64,000 nt of DNA. Source: Nonomuraea sediminis. Lineage in GTDB: Bacteria > Actinomycetota > Actinomycetes > Streptosporangiales > Streptosporangiaceae. The translations under genes and the position numbers were made by a program. Where the stretch lies: contig NZ_JAHDTI010000006.1 of the NCBI RefSeq assembly GCF_018531495.1, positions 1 to 64,000 of the forward strand, read 5' to 3'. This document shows, piece by piece, positions 1 through 10,523 of this stretch. Positions within the stretch are counted from its first letter, which is position 1, and each line of letters begins with the position of its first letter. The notes under the pieces were generated by a model. The model had not been told where the DNA came from. It saw nothing but the letters and a program-made list of their open reading frames with translations, and made no database searches.

Positions 1-88
1 TAGCTCCCGGGGGGCGCCGTTTTGGTGGGGTGGTGCGGGGGGGGCCCCCCCCCCGCCCCCCGACCGGTTTTTCCGGCAGGATGCGGCT
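1..88. other. Upstream non-coding stretch with G/C homopolymer run
   Basis: No convincing gene is seen before the first CDS. Positions 37-62 form an almost pure run of G followed by C, which could be a strong hairpin or an assembly artefact at a difficult site. A promoter for the following peptidase gene cannot be assigned with confidence. Confidence 0.4.
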
Positions 89-1918
89 ATGCCCTTCTGG
101 CTCTCCCCCATCTCCACCACCGACGTGGCCCGATCGCGGGTCAGGCTGGCGTGGCCACTGGCCCGCGGCGGCCAGGTGTGGTGGACCGAGGACCGTCCCG
201 AGGAGGACGGCCGCACCACGATCATGCATCGCGCCGCGGACGGTTCCCGCCGCGAGCTGCTTCCGGCGCCGTGGAGCGCCCGCACGAGAGTCCACGAGTA
301 CGGCGGGCGCCCCTACGCCGTGGCCGAGTCCGGCGACGTGGTCTTCGCCGACCTGGCCGACCAGCGCCTGTACCGGCTGCCGGACCTGGAGCCGCTGACG
401 CCCGAGAGCGGCGACCGGTACGCCGACCTGGTGGTCCGCGACGGCCAGGTGTGGTGCGTCAGGGAGCGGCACGGCGACGACGGCAAGGTCACCCGGGCCA
501 TCGTCTCGGTCCCGCTCGACGGCGGCGAGATCCGCGAGTGGGTCACCGGCTCCGACTTCTACGCATACCCCGAAATTTCGCCTGACGGGCGGCATCTCGC
601 TTACATCTGCTGGAACCACCCGCGCATGCCGTGGAACGGCACCGAACTGCGCATCACCCGCCTGGAGGACGGCAACTCCTGGACCGTCAAGGGCGGCACG
701 TCGGAGTCGGTGCTGGCGCCCCAGTGGAAGGACGGCAGCCACCTCTACCTGGTCTCCGACTGGTCCGGCTGGTGGAACCTCTACCAGATCGGCATCTACG
801 GCACCTCCTCGCAGGCGCTCCACCCGGCCGAGGAGGAGTTCGCCGGGCCGCTGTGGAACCTGGGCGGCCGGCCGTACCTCGTCATGGACGACGGCAGGCT
901 GGCGGTGCTGCACGGGCGCGGCGACCAGCGGCTGGGGCTGCTGGATCCGGACACGGGCACGCTCACCGACCTCGACGTGCCCTACGACGGCTGGAGCGGC
1001 GCGCTGGCCGCCGACGGGACGTCGGTGGTCGGGGTCGGATACGGCGCGCGGATCCCCGGGTCGCTGGTCAGGATCGACACCGTGACCAGCCGGGTGGAGG
1101 CGCTCAAGCGCGACGTCGAGGAGCTGCCCGACATCGCCTACCTGCCGGTGCCGCGCGCGGTGGAGCTGGAGAGCCGCTTCGGCAGGCACGTGCACGCCTA
1201 CCTGTATCCGCCGTCCAACCCCGGCCAGCCGGAGGGGCCGAGGCCGTACGTGGTGTTCGTGCACGGCGGGCCGTCCGCGCACGCCACGACCGCGCTGGAC
1301 CTGGAGAAGGCGTTCTTCACCTCGCGCGGCATCGGCGTGCTCGACGTCAACTACGGCGGTTCGACCGGGTACGGCAGGGCCTACAGGGAGCGGCTGAAGG
1401 GCCAGTGGGGCGTGGTCGACGTGGAGGACACGATCGTGGCCGCGCAGTGGCTGGCCGCCGAGGGGCTGGCCGATCCCGACCGGATCGCGGTGCGGGGCGG
1501 CAGCGCCGGCGGGTGGACGGTGATGGCGGCCTGCTGCACCTCCGACCTGTTCGCCGGGGGCGTGTCGTACTACGGGATCAGCGCGCTCGGCCCGCTGATG
1601 GCCACCACGCACGACTTCGAGTCCCGCTACGTGGAGTGGCTGGTCGGGCCGGAGGATCCGCAGCTGTACGCCTCGCGCGAGCCGCTGTCCCTCGTCGCGG
1701 GCGTCACCAAGCCGATGCTGCTGCTGCAGGGGCTGGACGACCCCGCCGTGCCGCCCGAGCAGTCGGAGGCCTTCGCCGACGCATTGTCGGAACGGGGCGT
1801 CCCGTGCACGTATCTGGCCTTCGAAGGGGAATCGCACGGGTTCCGCCGCAGCGAGACCAAGGCGACCGCGCTGGCCGCGGAGTTGGCCTTCTACCAGCAG
1901 ATCTTCTTGATGTCCTGA
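89..1918 (+). CDS. Prolyl oligopeptidase family (S9) serine peptidase
   Basis: 609 aa. Likely a cytoplasmic S9-family peptidase that cleaves short peptides; no signal peptide is seen. The N-terminal 370 or so residues have the beta-propeller character of S9 enzymes, and the C-terminal part is an alpha/beta-hydrolase fold. The nucleophile motif GGSAGGW places the catalytic Ser near residue 472. The expected Asp lies in LLLQGLDDPAVPP and the His in GESHGFRR. The oxyanion-type HGGP motif is also present. The length matches the acylaminoacyl-peptidase/DPP-like subgroup. The ATG at 89 was chosen because the protein starts cleanly there (MPFWLSPISTTDV) and upstream sequence is low-complexity GC. 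Substrate specificity cannot be read from sequence. A peptide importer operon follows, so a role in using imported peptides is plausible. Confidence 0.9.
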   Translation: MPFWLSPISTTDVARSRVRLAWPLARGGQVWWTEDRPEEDGRTTIMHRAADGSRRELLPAPWSARTRVHEYGGRPYAVAESGDVVFADLADQRLYRLPDLEPLTPESGDRYADLVVRDGQVWCVRERHGDDGKVTRAIVSVPLDGGEIREWVTGSDFYAYPEISPDGRHLAYICWNHPRMPWNGTELRITRLEDGNSWTVKGGTSESVLAPQWKDGSHLYLVSDWSGWWNLYQIGIYGTSSQALHPAEEEFAGPLWNLGGRPYLVMDDGRLAVLHGRGDQRLGLLDPDTGTLTDLDVPYDGWSGALAADGTSVVGVGYGARIPGSLVRIDTVTSRVEALKRDVEELPDIAYLPVPRAVELESRFGRHVHAYLYPPSNPGQPEGPRPYVVFVHGGPSAHATTALDLEKAFFTSRGIGVLDVNYGGSTGYGRAYRERLKGQWGVVDVEDTIVAAQWLAAEGLADPDRIAVRGGSAGGWTVMAACCTSDLFAGGVSYYGISALGPLMATTHDFESRYVEWLVGPEDPQLYASREPLSLVAGVTKPMLLLQGLDDPAVPPEQSEAFADALSERGVPCTYLAFEGESHGFRRSETKATALAAELAFYQQIFLMS

Positions 1919-2038
1919 TCTGATAACACAGTCCGTACGAAATCGGCATCACTGTGCAGTCGCTACTCGGGAACAGTTGAATATCCGGTCCTCGACACCT
2001 CCCTCGGCAAGTGGGTTGCTCTTGGCAGGAAAACCGTA

Positions 2039-2068
2039 GGGCGCGCCCCGCGGCCACGGAGCGCGCCC
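2039..2068 (+). terminator. GC hairpin after the S9 peptidase gene
   Basis: Inverted repeat GGGCGCGC (2039-2046) and GCGCGCCC (2061-2068) with a 14-nt loop. There is no U-tract. It separates the peptidase from the importer operon and may act as a terminator. Confidence 0.45.
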
Positions 2069-2118
2069 CACCTCGGCCAGCCATTCAGGTACCCCATCTC
2101 GGCACGAGGGAGGGCTAG

Positions 2119-3948
2119 ATGGCCAGCATGCGCCATCTCAGCATTGCCGTGGTAGCCACGGCAAGTCTGATCGCCGCCACCGCCTGTGCGACCCAGACAG
2201 GAAGCCAGACGACCACGGCGCCCAGCGCCGGCCAGGAGGCGGGAAAACCCGTCACCGGCGGCACCCTGAGATTGGTGGGCGGCGGCGACGTCGACCACCT
2301 CGACCCCACCAGCGCCTACTACACCGTCACCAGCGGTCTCATGCGGGGCTACGCCCGGCAGCTGTTCACCTTCGGCTCGGTGGCGACCGAGGCCGACACG
2401 ACCAAGGCGTTCGCCCCGATCCCCGACATCGCCACGGAGATCCCCACGCAGGCCAACGGCGGCGTCAGCGCCGACAGCCTGACCTACACGATCAAGCTGC
2501 GCGACGGCGTGCAGTGGGACACCCAGCCGCCGCGCGCGGTGACGGCATCCGACGTCGTCCGCGGCATGAAGCGGCTCTGCAACCCGGTCGCCGGCTCCGG
2601 CGCGCCCGGCTACTACACCAGCACGATCAAGGGCATGAAGGAGTACTGCGACGCCTACGCCAAGGCCTTCGAGAAGGCCAAGCCCACCGCTGCGGCGCTG
2701 GCCCAGTTCCAGAACTCCCATGACATCGCGGGCGTCCAGGCCAAGGACGACAAGACCGTCGTCTTCACGCTGGTCCAGCCGGCCGGCGACTTCCTCAACA
2801 TCATGTCGCTGAACTTCGCCTCGCCCGCGCCGCAGGAGTACGACCAGTACGTGCCGGACGACGCGACGTTCCGCCAGCACGTGATCTCCGACGGCCCGTA
2901 CAAGATCACCAGCTACCAGGCCACGAAGTCGATCAAGCTGGAGAAGAACCCGGCCTGGAAGCAGGAGTCGGACCCGATCCGGCACCAGTACGTCAACGCC
3001 GTCGAGGTCAAGATGGGCGTGACCGAGCCCGACGCCGTCCAGCAGCAGATGGAGGCGGGCACCGCAGACCTGTCGTGGGACCTGCCGGTGCCCACCTCGG
3101 CGATCCCGCGGCTGAAGGGCGGCGACCCCAACTTCAAGATCTTCCCCGGCTCCGTCACGAACCCGTACCTCGTCTTCAACCTGCAGAGCAAGAACGAGAA
3201 CGGGGCCATGGGCAAGCTCAAGGTCCGCCAGGCCATCGAGTACGCGATCAACAAGACCGCCATCGCCAAGGTGTACGGCGGCGCCGACGTCGCGGTCGCG
3301 ATCCACACGGCCATCCCGCCGGGCAACATCGGCTACCAGGAGTACAACCCGTACCCGACCTCCGGTGACCAGGGCGACCCCGCCAAGTGCAAGCAACTGC
3401 TCACCGAGGCCGGCTACCCCAACGGTCTGAACCTGATCGGCGCCTTCCGCAACGCCGGCAACCACCCGGCCAACTTCCAGTCGTACTCCGCCGACCTGAA
3501 GAAGTGCGGGATCAACGTCAAGGGCCTGCCGGTGCGCCAGGGCGACTACTACGGCGCGTTCCTGCAGAACCCGACGATCGCCAAGGACAGCAAGTGGGAC
3601 GTCTCGGCCCCCGGCTGGATCCCCGACTGGTACGGCAACAACGGCCGGGCCGTGGCCCAGCCGCTGTTCCAGACCAACTGCACTCCCGGCACCACCAACT
3701 TCGGCTGCTACAGCAACCCGAAGGTGGACGACCTGATCAAGCAGGCTCTCGGCGAGTCGGACCAGGCCAAGGCGGCCGCGCTGTGGCACCAGGTCGACCA
3801 GACGGTGATGGACGACGCGGTCATCGTGCCGCTGAACAACCAGAACTACCCCATCTACAAGAGCAAGCGGGTGAAGAACCCCCTCTACATGCCGAACTGG
3901 CAGTTCTACGACATCACCAACCTCTGGCTAGACCCCAACACGCCATGA
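2119..3948 (+). CDS. Oligopeptide/dipeptide ABC transporter substrate-binding lipoprotein (SBP family 5)
   Basis: 609 aa extracellular lipoprotein that should capture peptides for the permeases encoded downstream. The signal peptide ends in a lipobox with Cys23 (context IAATAC), followed by a Thr/Ser-rich linker and the SBP_bac_5 fold. The ATG at 2119 follows a good ribosome site (GAGGGAGGG). It is the first gene of a five-gene unit in the order binding protein, two ATPases, two permeases. A perfect hairpin just behind it would favour higher production of the binding protein than of the membrane parts. The substrate is inferred from family only; nickel or glycoside binding is known in the same family and cannot be excluded. 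Confidence 0.93.
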   Translation: MASMRHLSIAVVATASLIAATACATQTGSQTTTAPSAGQEAGKPVTGGTLRLVGGGDVDHLDPTSAYYTVTSGLMRGYARQLFTFGSVATEADTTKAFAPIPDIATEIPTQANGGVSADSLTYTIKLRDGVQWDTQPPRAVTASDVVRGMKRLCNPVAGSGAPGYYTSTIKGMKEYCDAYAKAFEKAKPTAAALAQFQNSHDIAGVQAKDDKTVVFTLVQPAGDFLNIMSLNFASPAPQEYDQYVPDDATFRQHVISDGPYKITSYQATKSIKLEKNPAWKQESDPIRHQYVNAVEVKMGVTEPDAVQQQMEAGTADLSWDLPVPTSAIPRLKGGDPNFKIFPGSVTNPYLVFNLQSKNENGAMGKLKVRQAIEYAINKTAIAKVYGGADVAVAIHTAIPPGNIGYQEYNPYPTSGDQGDPAKCKQLLTEAGYPNGLNLIGAFRNAGNHPANFQSYSADLKKCGINVKGLPVRQGDYYGAFLQNPTIAKDSKWDVSAPGWIPDWYGNNGRAVAQPLFQTNCTPGTTNFGCYSNPKVDDLIKQALGESDQAKAAALWHQVDQTVMDDAVIVPLNNQNYPIYKSKRVKNPLYMPNWQFYDITNLWLDPNTP

Positions 3949-3959
3949 CGCTGCGGTAG

Positions 3960-3987
3960 CCGTGCCCGCGTGGCCGCGCGGGCACGG
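3960..3987 (+). promoter_or_regulatory. Intercistronic hairpin between binding protein and ATPase genes
   Basis: Perfect 11-bp stem CCGTGCCCGCG (3960-3970) with CGCGGGCACGG (3977-3987) and a 6-nt loop, placed 11 nt after the binding-protein stop. No U-tract follows. Such hairpins usually protect the upstream mRNA 3' end or partly attenuate transcription of downstream genes. Confidence 0.65.
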
Positions 3988-4005
3988 ATTCCGTGAGGGA
4001 GGCAC

Positions 4006-5027
4006 ATGAGCCTGCTCGAGGTGACGAATCTGCACGTCTCCTTTCCCACTTCAGACGGCGTGGTCCAGGCGGTGCGCGGGCTGTCGCTCGCCGTCGACCG
4101 GGGCAAGACGCTGGCGATCGTCGGCGAGTCCGGCAGCGGCAAGACGGTCAGCACCCAGGCCATCCTCGGCCTGACCCCGGACGCGGACATCACGGGGACC
4201 GCCATGTTCGAGGACGTCGACCTGCTCAAGCTCGACCGCGAGCAGCTGCGGCGCATCCGCGGCGCCGAGATCAGCGTGGTCTTCCAGGACCCGCTGACCA
4301 GCCTGCACCCGCTCTACAAGGTGGGCTGGCAGATCGAGGAGCTCATCCGCGTGCACCAGCCGGACACCAGCCGCGCCACGGCCAGGAAGCGAGCGGTCGA
4401 GCTGCTCGGCCTGGTCGGCATCCCGCGGCCCGACCGGCGGGTCGACGACTATCCGCACCAGTTCTCCGGCGGCATGCGGCAGCGCGCGATGATCGCCATG
4501 GCGCTGGCGCTCAACCCCAAGCTGATCGTCGCCGACGAGCCGACCACCGCGCTCGACGCCACGGTCCAGGCGCAGATCCTCGAGCTCATCGCCAAGGTGC
4601 AGGCGGAGTTCGACATCGCGCTGATCCTCATCACCCACGACCTCGGCGTGGTGGCCGGCATCGCCGACGAGGTCATGGTCATGTACGCGGGCCTGGTCGT
4701 GGAGCGCGCCGACCGGCGCACCCTCTACTACCGGCCCCACCACCCCTACACCAAGGGCCTGCTGGAGTCGATCCCGGGCAGCACCGGCGCTCGCGAGGGC
4801 AGGCTCAGGCCCATCCCCGGCTCGCCTCCGAGCCTCATCGCGATCCCGTCCGGCTGCGCCTTCCATCCGCGCTGCCCCTACGCCATGCCGGTCTGCCCGG
4901 CCGAGGTACCGCCGCTGACCAGGGTGACCGGTGACACGGGGCACTCCTCCGCCTGCTGGCTGCCACACGAGGCGGTGGGGCTGACGGAAGAGGCCGAGGC
5001 GCTGCGCCTGCACGCCAAGGAGGGAAC

Positions 5028-5031
<4 letters not shown>
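4006..5031 (+). CDS. Peptide ABC transporter ATP-binding protein (DppD/OppD type)
   Basis: 341 aa ATPase that powers the peptide importer. Walker A is GESGSGKT at residues 40-47, the signature is FSGGMRQR, Walker B is LIVADEPTTALD, and the switch His is in ITHDLG. The C-terminal oligo/dipeptide extension contains the clustered Cys motif CAFHPRCPYAMPVC, which in some Dpp ATPases has been linked to an iron-sulfur cluster. The ATG at 4006 follows GAGGGAGG. The stop overlaps the GTG start of the next ATPase by 4 nt, so the two should be translationally coupled. Confidence 0.94.
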
Positions 5032-6025
<994 letters not shown>

Positions 6026-6029
<4 letters not shown>

Positions 6030-6991
6030 CGCTAACCGAGATCCGGCCTGAGGCCGTCGCGGACCGCGGCATCGCCGGGCGCAGTCCGTGGCAGCTGGCC
6101 TGGGCCAGGATCAAGACCGACAAGGTGGCGCTGGTCTCCGGCGTGGTGATCGTGCTGCTTGCCGTGCTCGCGCTGGCCGCGCCGCTGATCGCCGCATGGA
6201 ACGGCCATGATCCCGACGACCAGTTCCGCGACACCGGCATCACGCCGCAGGGGCTGCCCGTGGCGCCCAACGGCACGTTCTGGTTCGGCACCGACAGGCT
6301 CGGGCGCGACCTGTTCATCAGGGTGCTCTACGGGGCGCGCGTCTCGCTGCTGGTCGGCGTCGTGGCCACCGGGCTCGCGGCGCTGGTGGGCGTCGTGATC
6401 GGGCTCCTGGCGGGCTACTACGGCGGCGTGATCGACACGATCCTGTCGCGGCTGATGGACGTCGTGCTCTCCTTCCCTTACCTGATCTTCGCGATCGCGG
6501 TCGTGTCCATCGCCGGGCCGTCGCTGACGGCCACGATCGGGGTGATCGCGTTCTATTCCTGGGCGGCGATCGCCCGGGTCGTGCGCGGCCAGACCCTGTC
6601 GATCAAGGAACGGGAGTACGTCGAGGCCGCCAGGTCCATCGGCGCGGGCGACTTCCGGGTCATGTTCGTGGACATCCTGCCGAACCTGCTCGCGCCCGTG
6701 ATCGTGCTCACCACGCTGCTCGTCCCCGCGGCCATCGTGTTCGAGTCGACGCTGTCGTACCTGGGGCTGGGCATCGTGCCGCCCACGCCGTCGTGGGGCA
6801 ACCTGCTCAGCGAGGCCCAGGGCTTCTACCGCGTCGCCTACTGGTACCTGGGGTTCCCCGCCGCCACCCTGCTGATCACCACGCTCGCCTTCAACCTGGT
6901 CGGCGACGGCATCAGGGACGCCATCGACCCGCGCATGGAGCGCCTGTTCAGCCGCCGCAGGCGGCCCCGTCGACGTCGCGGGAAGGGGTAG
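6026..6991 (+). CDS. Peptide ABC transporter permease (DppC type)
   Basis: 321 aa inner-membrane permease. A long N-terminal region with one membrane span precedes a periplasmic-type segment (GTFWFGTDRLGRD, typical of DppC/OppC). The BPD_transp_1 core follows, with the EAARSIGAGDFRVMFVDILPN coupling loop that contacts the ATPase. The ATG at 6026 overlaps the upstream stop by 4 nt. The C-terminus is unusually Arg-rich. It should pair with the DppB-type permease encoded 3 nt downstream. Confidence 0.93.
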
Positions 6992-6994
6992 CCG

Positions 6995-7957
<963 letters not shown>

Positions 7958-7959
7958 AG

Positions 7960-7979
7960 CGCGGGTGTGACCGCCCGCG
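7960..7979 (+). terminator. Short hairpin at the end of the peptide importer operon
   Basis: CGCGGG (7960-7965) pairs with CCCGCG (7974-7979) around an 8-nt loop, directly behind the last importer stop. It is a weak terminator candidate without a U-tract. Confidence 0.35.
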
Positions 7980-8018
7980 GCCCCTCCCTCCCGCGCCGGC
8001 CACACCCGCCCAGGCACC

Positions 8019-8060
8019 TTCACAGGCATCTTCACAGGCATCCTGCACTTCACAGGCATC
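8019..8060. repeat. 12-bp direct repeats TTCACAGGCATC x3
   Basis: Three identical 12-mers start at 8019, 8031 and 8049; the first two are in perfect tandem. They lie in the 403-nt non-coding gap between the importer operon and the convergent hydrolase gene, directly before a dispersed repeat copy. Confidence 0.85.
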
Positions 8061-8062
8061 CT

Positions 8063-8167
8063 GTACGGCAAGCAGCCGCCACCGGCCGCCCGCCGCACTT
8101 CGGCCGAGGACACGCGCCCGGCGCTCCCGGCGAGTCGATCCCCCTGCCCCACCGTCACGGCGCTCCC
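8063..8167 (+). repeat. Dispersed GTACGGC element, copy 1 (partial)
   Basis: Starts with GTACGGCAAGCAGCCGCCAC and ends with a conserved block around GAGTCGA and CCGTCACGGCGCTCC. By eye it aligns with the element at 16364-16503 at both ends with the same spacing (66-67 nt from GTACGGC to GCGAGTCG), while the middle has diverged. No closing GCCGTAC end is found, so this copy looks truncated. Confidence 0.6.
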
Positions 8168-8191
8168 TTGGGCGTCTACCGCGGCCATGGC

Positions 8192-8280
8192 TCAGTACCG
8201 CGCTCCAGCAGGTGCCAACCGCGATCACGGGTCAGTACCGCGCTCCAGCAGGCGCCTACCGCGATTGCGGGTCAGCACCG
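8192..8280. repeat. 40-bp tandem repeat, about 2.2 copies
   Basis: TCAGTACCGCGCTCCAGCA occurs at 8192 and again at 8232, and a third, partial copy begins at 8272 (TCAGCACCG). The period is 40 bp. The array sits just downstream of the hydrolase stop and has no coding potential that I can support. Confidence 0.85.
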
Positions 8281-8360
8281 GACAGGGCGTCCGGCAAACC
8301 CGGTGGCCGGGCGTGCACGCTGGTGGCGGTGATTGGCCGTACCTCTGGGTTCTGGCTTGG

Positions 8361-9212
8361 CTACCAGGTCTTGTCGAGGAAGGCGGCGATCAGGGGGGCG
8401 ATCTCGGGGAGGTGGTCTTCCAGGGCGAAGTGGCCGGTGTTGAAGAGGTGGAGGTCGGCGTCCGGAAGGTCGCGGAGGTAGGCGTGGGCGCCGGGCTCGG
8501 GGAAGAACAGGTCGTTGACGCCCCAGGTGACGAGCGCGGGCGGCCGGTGCTCGCGCATCCACGCCTGCCAGCGCTCGTACTGCCCCACGTTGGAGCGGTA
8601 GTCGAAGGCCAGCGCGACCTGCGCCTCCTTACGGCCGGGCAGGTCCAGGTAGTGCTGGTCGAGCGTCCATCCGTCCGGCGCAACCAGCTCGGGATCGGCG
8701 GTGCCGCCCTCGTACTGCCCGCGCGTGCTCTCCAGCGTCAGCAGCCCCCGGACCTGGTCGTCCTGCGCGTTCCAGATGAAGTCCTTGGCCATGTCCGACA
8801 AGCCTTCCTCGTAGGCGTTGCCGTTCTGCACCACCAGCCCGGCAACCCACTCGGGATGCCGCACCGCCAGCCGGAACCCGACCGGCGCCCCGAAGTCGAA
8901 CACGTACATCGCGAACCGCGACAGCCCGAGCCCGCGCACGAACCCCTCGACCACATCGGCCAGCCGATCGAAGGAGTACTCGAACCCCTCCGGCACCTCG
9001 GTCTGCCCGAACCCGGGGTAGTCAGGCGCGATCAGCCGATACCGCACCCCCAGCACGTCGATCAGCCGCCTGAACTGGTGCGAAGCCGAGGGGAACCCGT
9101 GCAGCAGCAACAACACCGGGGCATCGTCCCTCTCGGGCACCGACTCGCGATAGAAGACCCGAACACCATCAACGTCGAGATACCGGTGCACGACCCGAGC
9201 AACTGTCACCAT
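8361..9212 (-). CDS. Alpha/beta hydrolase, haloalkane dehalogenase/epoxide hydrolase-like
   Basis: 283 aa cytoplasmic hydrolase. The oxyanion motif HGFP is at residues 38-41. The nucleophile position holds Asp106 in FDFGAP rather than Ser, the acid is Asp234 (WGVNDLF) and the base His261 (TGHFALE). An Asp nucleophile is the mark of the haloalkane dehalogenase/epoxide hydrolase branch. The Trp that follows the nucleophile in classical dehalogenases is Phe here, so an epoxide or other ester substrate is equally possible. The gene is divergent from a CGNR regulator gene. Its promoter, TTGACG (9274-9269) and TATAAC (9250-9245) spaced by 18 nt, is overlapped by repeated CTAATGC half-sites, so repression by the neighbouring regulator is likely. 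Confidence 0.88.
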   Translation of the reverse strand: MVTVARVVHRYLDVDGVRVFYRESVPERDDAPVLLLLHGFPSASHQFRRLIDVLGVRYRLIAPDYPGFGQTEVPEGFEYSFDRLADVVEGFVRGLGLSRFAMYVFDFGAPVGFRLAVRHPEWVAGLVVQNGNAYEEGLSDMAKDFIWNAQDDQVRGLLTLESTRGQYEGGTADPELVAPDGWTLDQHYLDLPGRKEAQVALAFDYRSNVGQYERWQAWMREHRPPALVTWGVNDLFFPEPGAHAYLRDLPDADLHLFNTGHFALEDHLPEIAPLIAAFLDKTW

Positions 9213-9213
9213 G

Positions 9214-9293
9214 ACTAATGCCTTCCTTCATCAAAGATGCATTAGTTATAGCGGGACCACCCCTAATGCGTCAACCCGCCGATGTACCATTAG
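9214..9293. promoter_or_regulatory. Divergent promoter with CTAATGC/GCATTAG operator half-sites
   Basis: Four related half-sites occur: ACTAATGC (9214-9221), GCATTAGT (9239-9246), CTAATGC (9263-9269) and CATTAG (9288-9293). On the minus strand the -35 TTGACG (9274-9269) and -10 TATAAC (9250-9245) are separated by 18 nt; one half-site abuts the -35 and another overlaps the -10. This arrangement would let one regulator control both the hydrolase gene and its own gene. Confidence 0.7.
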
Positions 9294-9297
9294 ACAC

Positions 9298-10089
9298 ATG
9301 ATGGAGAGGCCACCCCGCACCGACGAACCCCTGACCGGCGAACACCTGGCCCTGGACCTCGTCAACACCCTCTACGCCACCGGCGACCACCTCGCCACCC
9401 TCCCCGGCCTCCACCACTGGCTAACCCTCGAATCCCCCCGCCTCACCCCCACCCTCCCCACAGAGCCTGACACCCGCCTGACTGGAGCCGATGCACAGCC
9501 CCTAGCCACCGGCACCCGCCTGCCCGACCCCGACGCGCACCCCTCAGCGACCGACGCCCACCCCACAGAGACCGACGCACGTCCCTCAGACGCTGGCGCC
9601 CCCCTGACCGAGCACGATGCGCGCCCCTCAGCGACTGACACCGACCCCACAGAGACCGACGATCGATACTCAGGGGGCGATGCCCGCCTCGCGGAGGGCG
9701 ACGCGGAGATGATCCGCGACCTGCGCGCCCACGTTTCCGCCGCACTGGCTCATGTACGCCAAGGCACTCCTCCCCCGGCTCAGTCCCTGGCAGCCATCAC
9801 TGAGGCCCAGCGTGCCGCCCCCACCCACACCACTCTGACCTGGGACGACGGCCACCTGACGGCCACCATGCATCGCCAGGGCACCCCGGGCGCCCGCCTC
9901 GCGGCCCAACTGGCCGACGCCGCCGTCGACCTCCTGACGGGCGACGTCACCCGCATCCGCCAATGCGAGGGCCACGACTGCGTCATGCTCTTCATCCCCG
10001 CCCACCCCCGCCGCAGATGGTGCTCCACCACCACCTGCGGCAACCGAGCCCGAGTAGCCCGCCACTACGCCCGCCACAAGCCCACCTGA
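9298..10089 (+). CDS. CGNR zinc-finger (ABATE domain) transcriptional regulator with repeat insertion
   Basis: 263 aa if the ATG at 9298 is used (a second ATG follows at 9301). The N-terminus (GEHLALDLVNTL) is the start of the ABATE stress-response domain. The C-terminus has the CGNR zinc finger: CEGHDC, then WCSTTTCGNR and a basic tail, which binds DNA. Relatives are typically about 180-200 aa. The extra length is a stretch of twelve 7-residue repeats at residues 55-138 that interrupts the ABATE domain. A more upstream ATG at 9211 was rejected because it would place the start inside the operator region. There is no clear ribosome site, so the mRNA may be leaderless. It probably regulates itself and the divergent hydrolase. 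Confidence 0.82.
   Translation: MMERPPRTDEPLTGEHLALDLVNTLYATGDHLATLPGLHHWLTLESPRLTPTLPTEPDTRLTGADAQPLATGTRLPDPDAHPSATDAHPTETDARPSDAGAPLTEHDARPSATDTDPTETDDRYSGGDARLAEGDAEMIRDLRAHVSAALAHVRQGTPPPAQSLAAITEAQRAAPTHTTLTWDDGHLTATMHRQGTPGARLAAQLADAAVDLLTGDVTRIRQCEGHDCVMLFIPAHPRRRWCSTTTCGNRARVARHYARHKPT
9460..9711 (+). repeat. 21-bp in-frame repeat array inside the CGNR gene
   Basis: About twelve degenerate 21-bp units encode heptapeptides such as SATDAHP, TETDARP, TEHDARP, SATDTDP and TETDDRY. The period is a multiple of three, so the frame is kept. The array is rich in Asp, Thr, Ala and Pro and is unlike the rest of the protein. Confidence 0.85.
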
Positions 10090-10094
10090 CACCC

Positions 10095-10440
10095 TGGATC
10101 CCGCCTCCGCCGCGGACCGCCCCAGGCCTGCCCCTGCTACGGACCACCCCCGCCCGCCCCTGCCGCGGACCACCCAAGTCCCGCTTCTGCTACAAACCCA
10201 CCCGTATCCCGCCTCCGCCGCGTACTGCCCTGGATCCGATCTCTGCCGCGAACACCCCGGGTCCCGCCTCGGCCACAGAACACCGGGCTCCCACCTCCGC
10301 AACAAACCGCCCCGAGTCCCGCCTCGGCCACAGACCACCCAGGTCCCACCTCCGCAGCAACCTCCCCGGGGCTCGCCTCGCCACAGACCACCCCACACCT
10401 CCGGGCAGACCTCCCGGGGTCACGCCTCGGCCGTGGGTCG
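10095..10440. repeat. Degenerate ~27-bp tandem repeat array
   Basis: Roughly a dozen diverged copies of a 26-29 bp unit with the pattern CCCGCCTCNGCCNCNGACCACC follow the CGNR stop directly. The varying unit length breaks every reading frame, so this is non-coding. The array lies between two convergent genes (CGNR regulator and rny). Confidence 0.8.
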
Positions 10441-10523
10441 CCCGGGTTTCGGTGTCTCTCAGCCCCGGTGGGCTTCCCAGGCGCCGGGTCGGCGGGAAGG
10501 TATGCGGCGGAAGTCGGCGCCCT

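Noticed and set aside
1963..3789. A 608-codon minus-strand frame opposite the peptide-binding protein gene
   Set aside because: Composition is Val/Leu/Asp/Arg repeats with no domain; the plus strand encodes a clear lipoprotein with signal peptide and ribosome site.
9211..9297. Longer CGNR protein starting at the ATG at 9211
   Set aside because: It would translate the operator/promoter region; the ABATE domain begins after the ATGs at 9298/9301.
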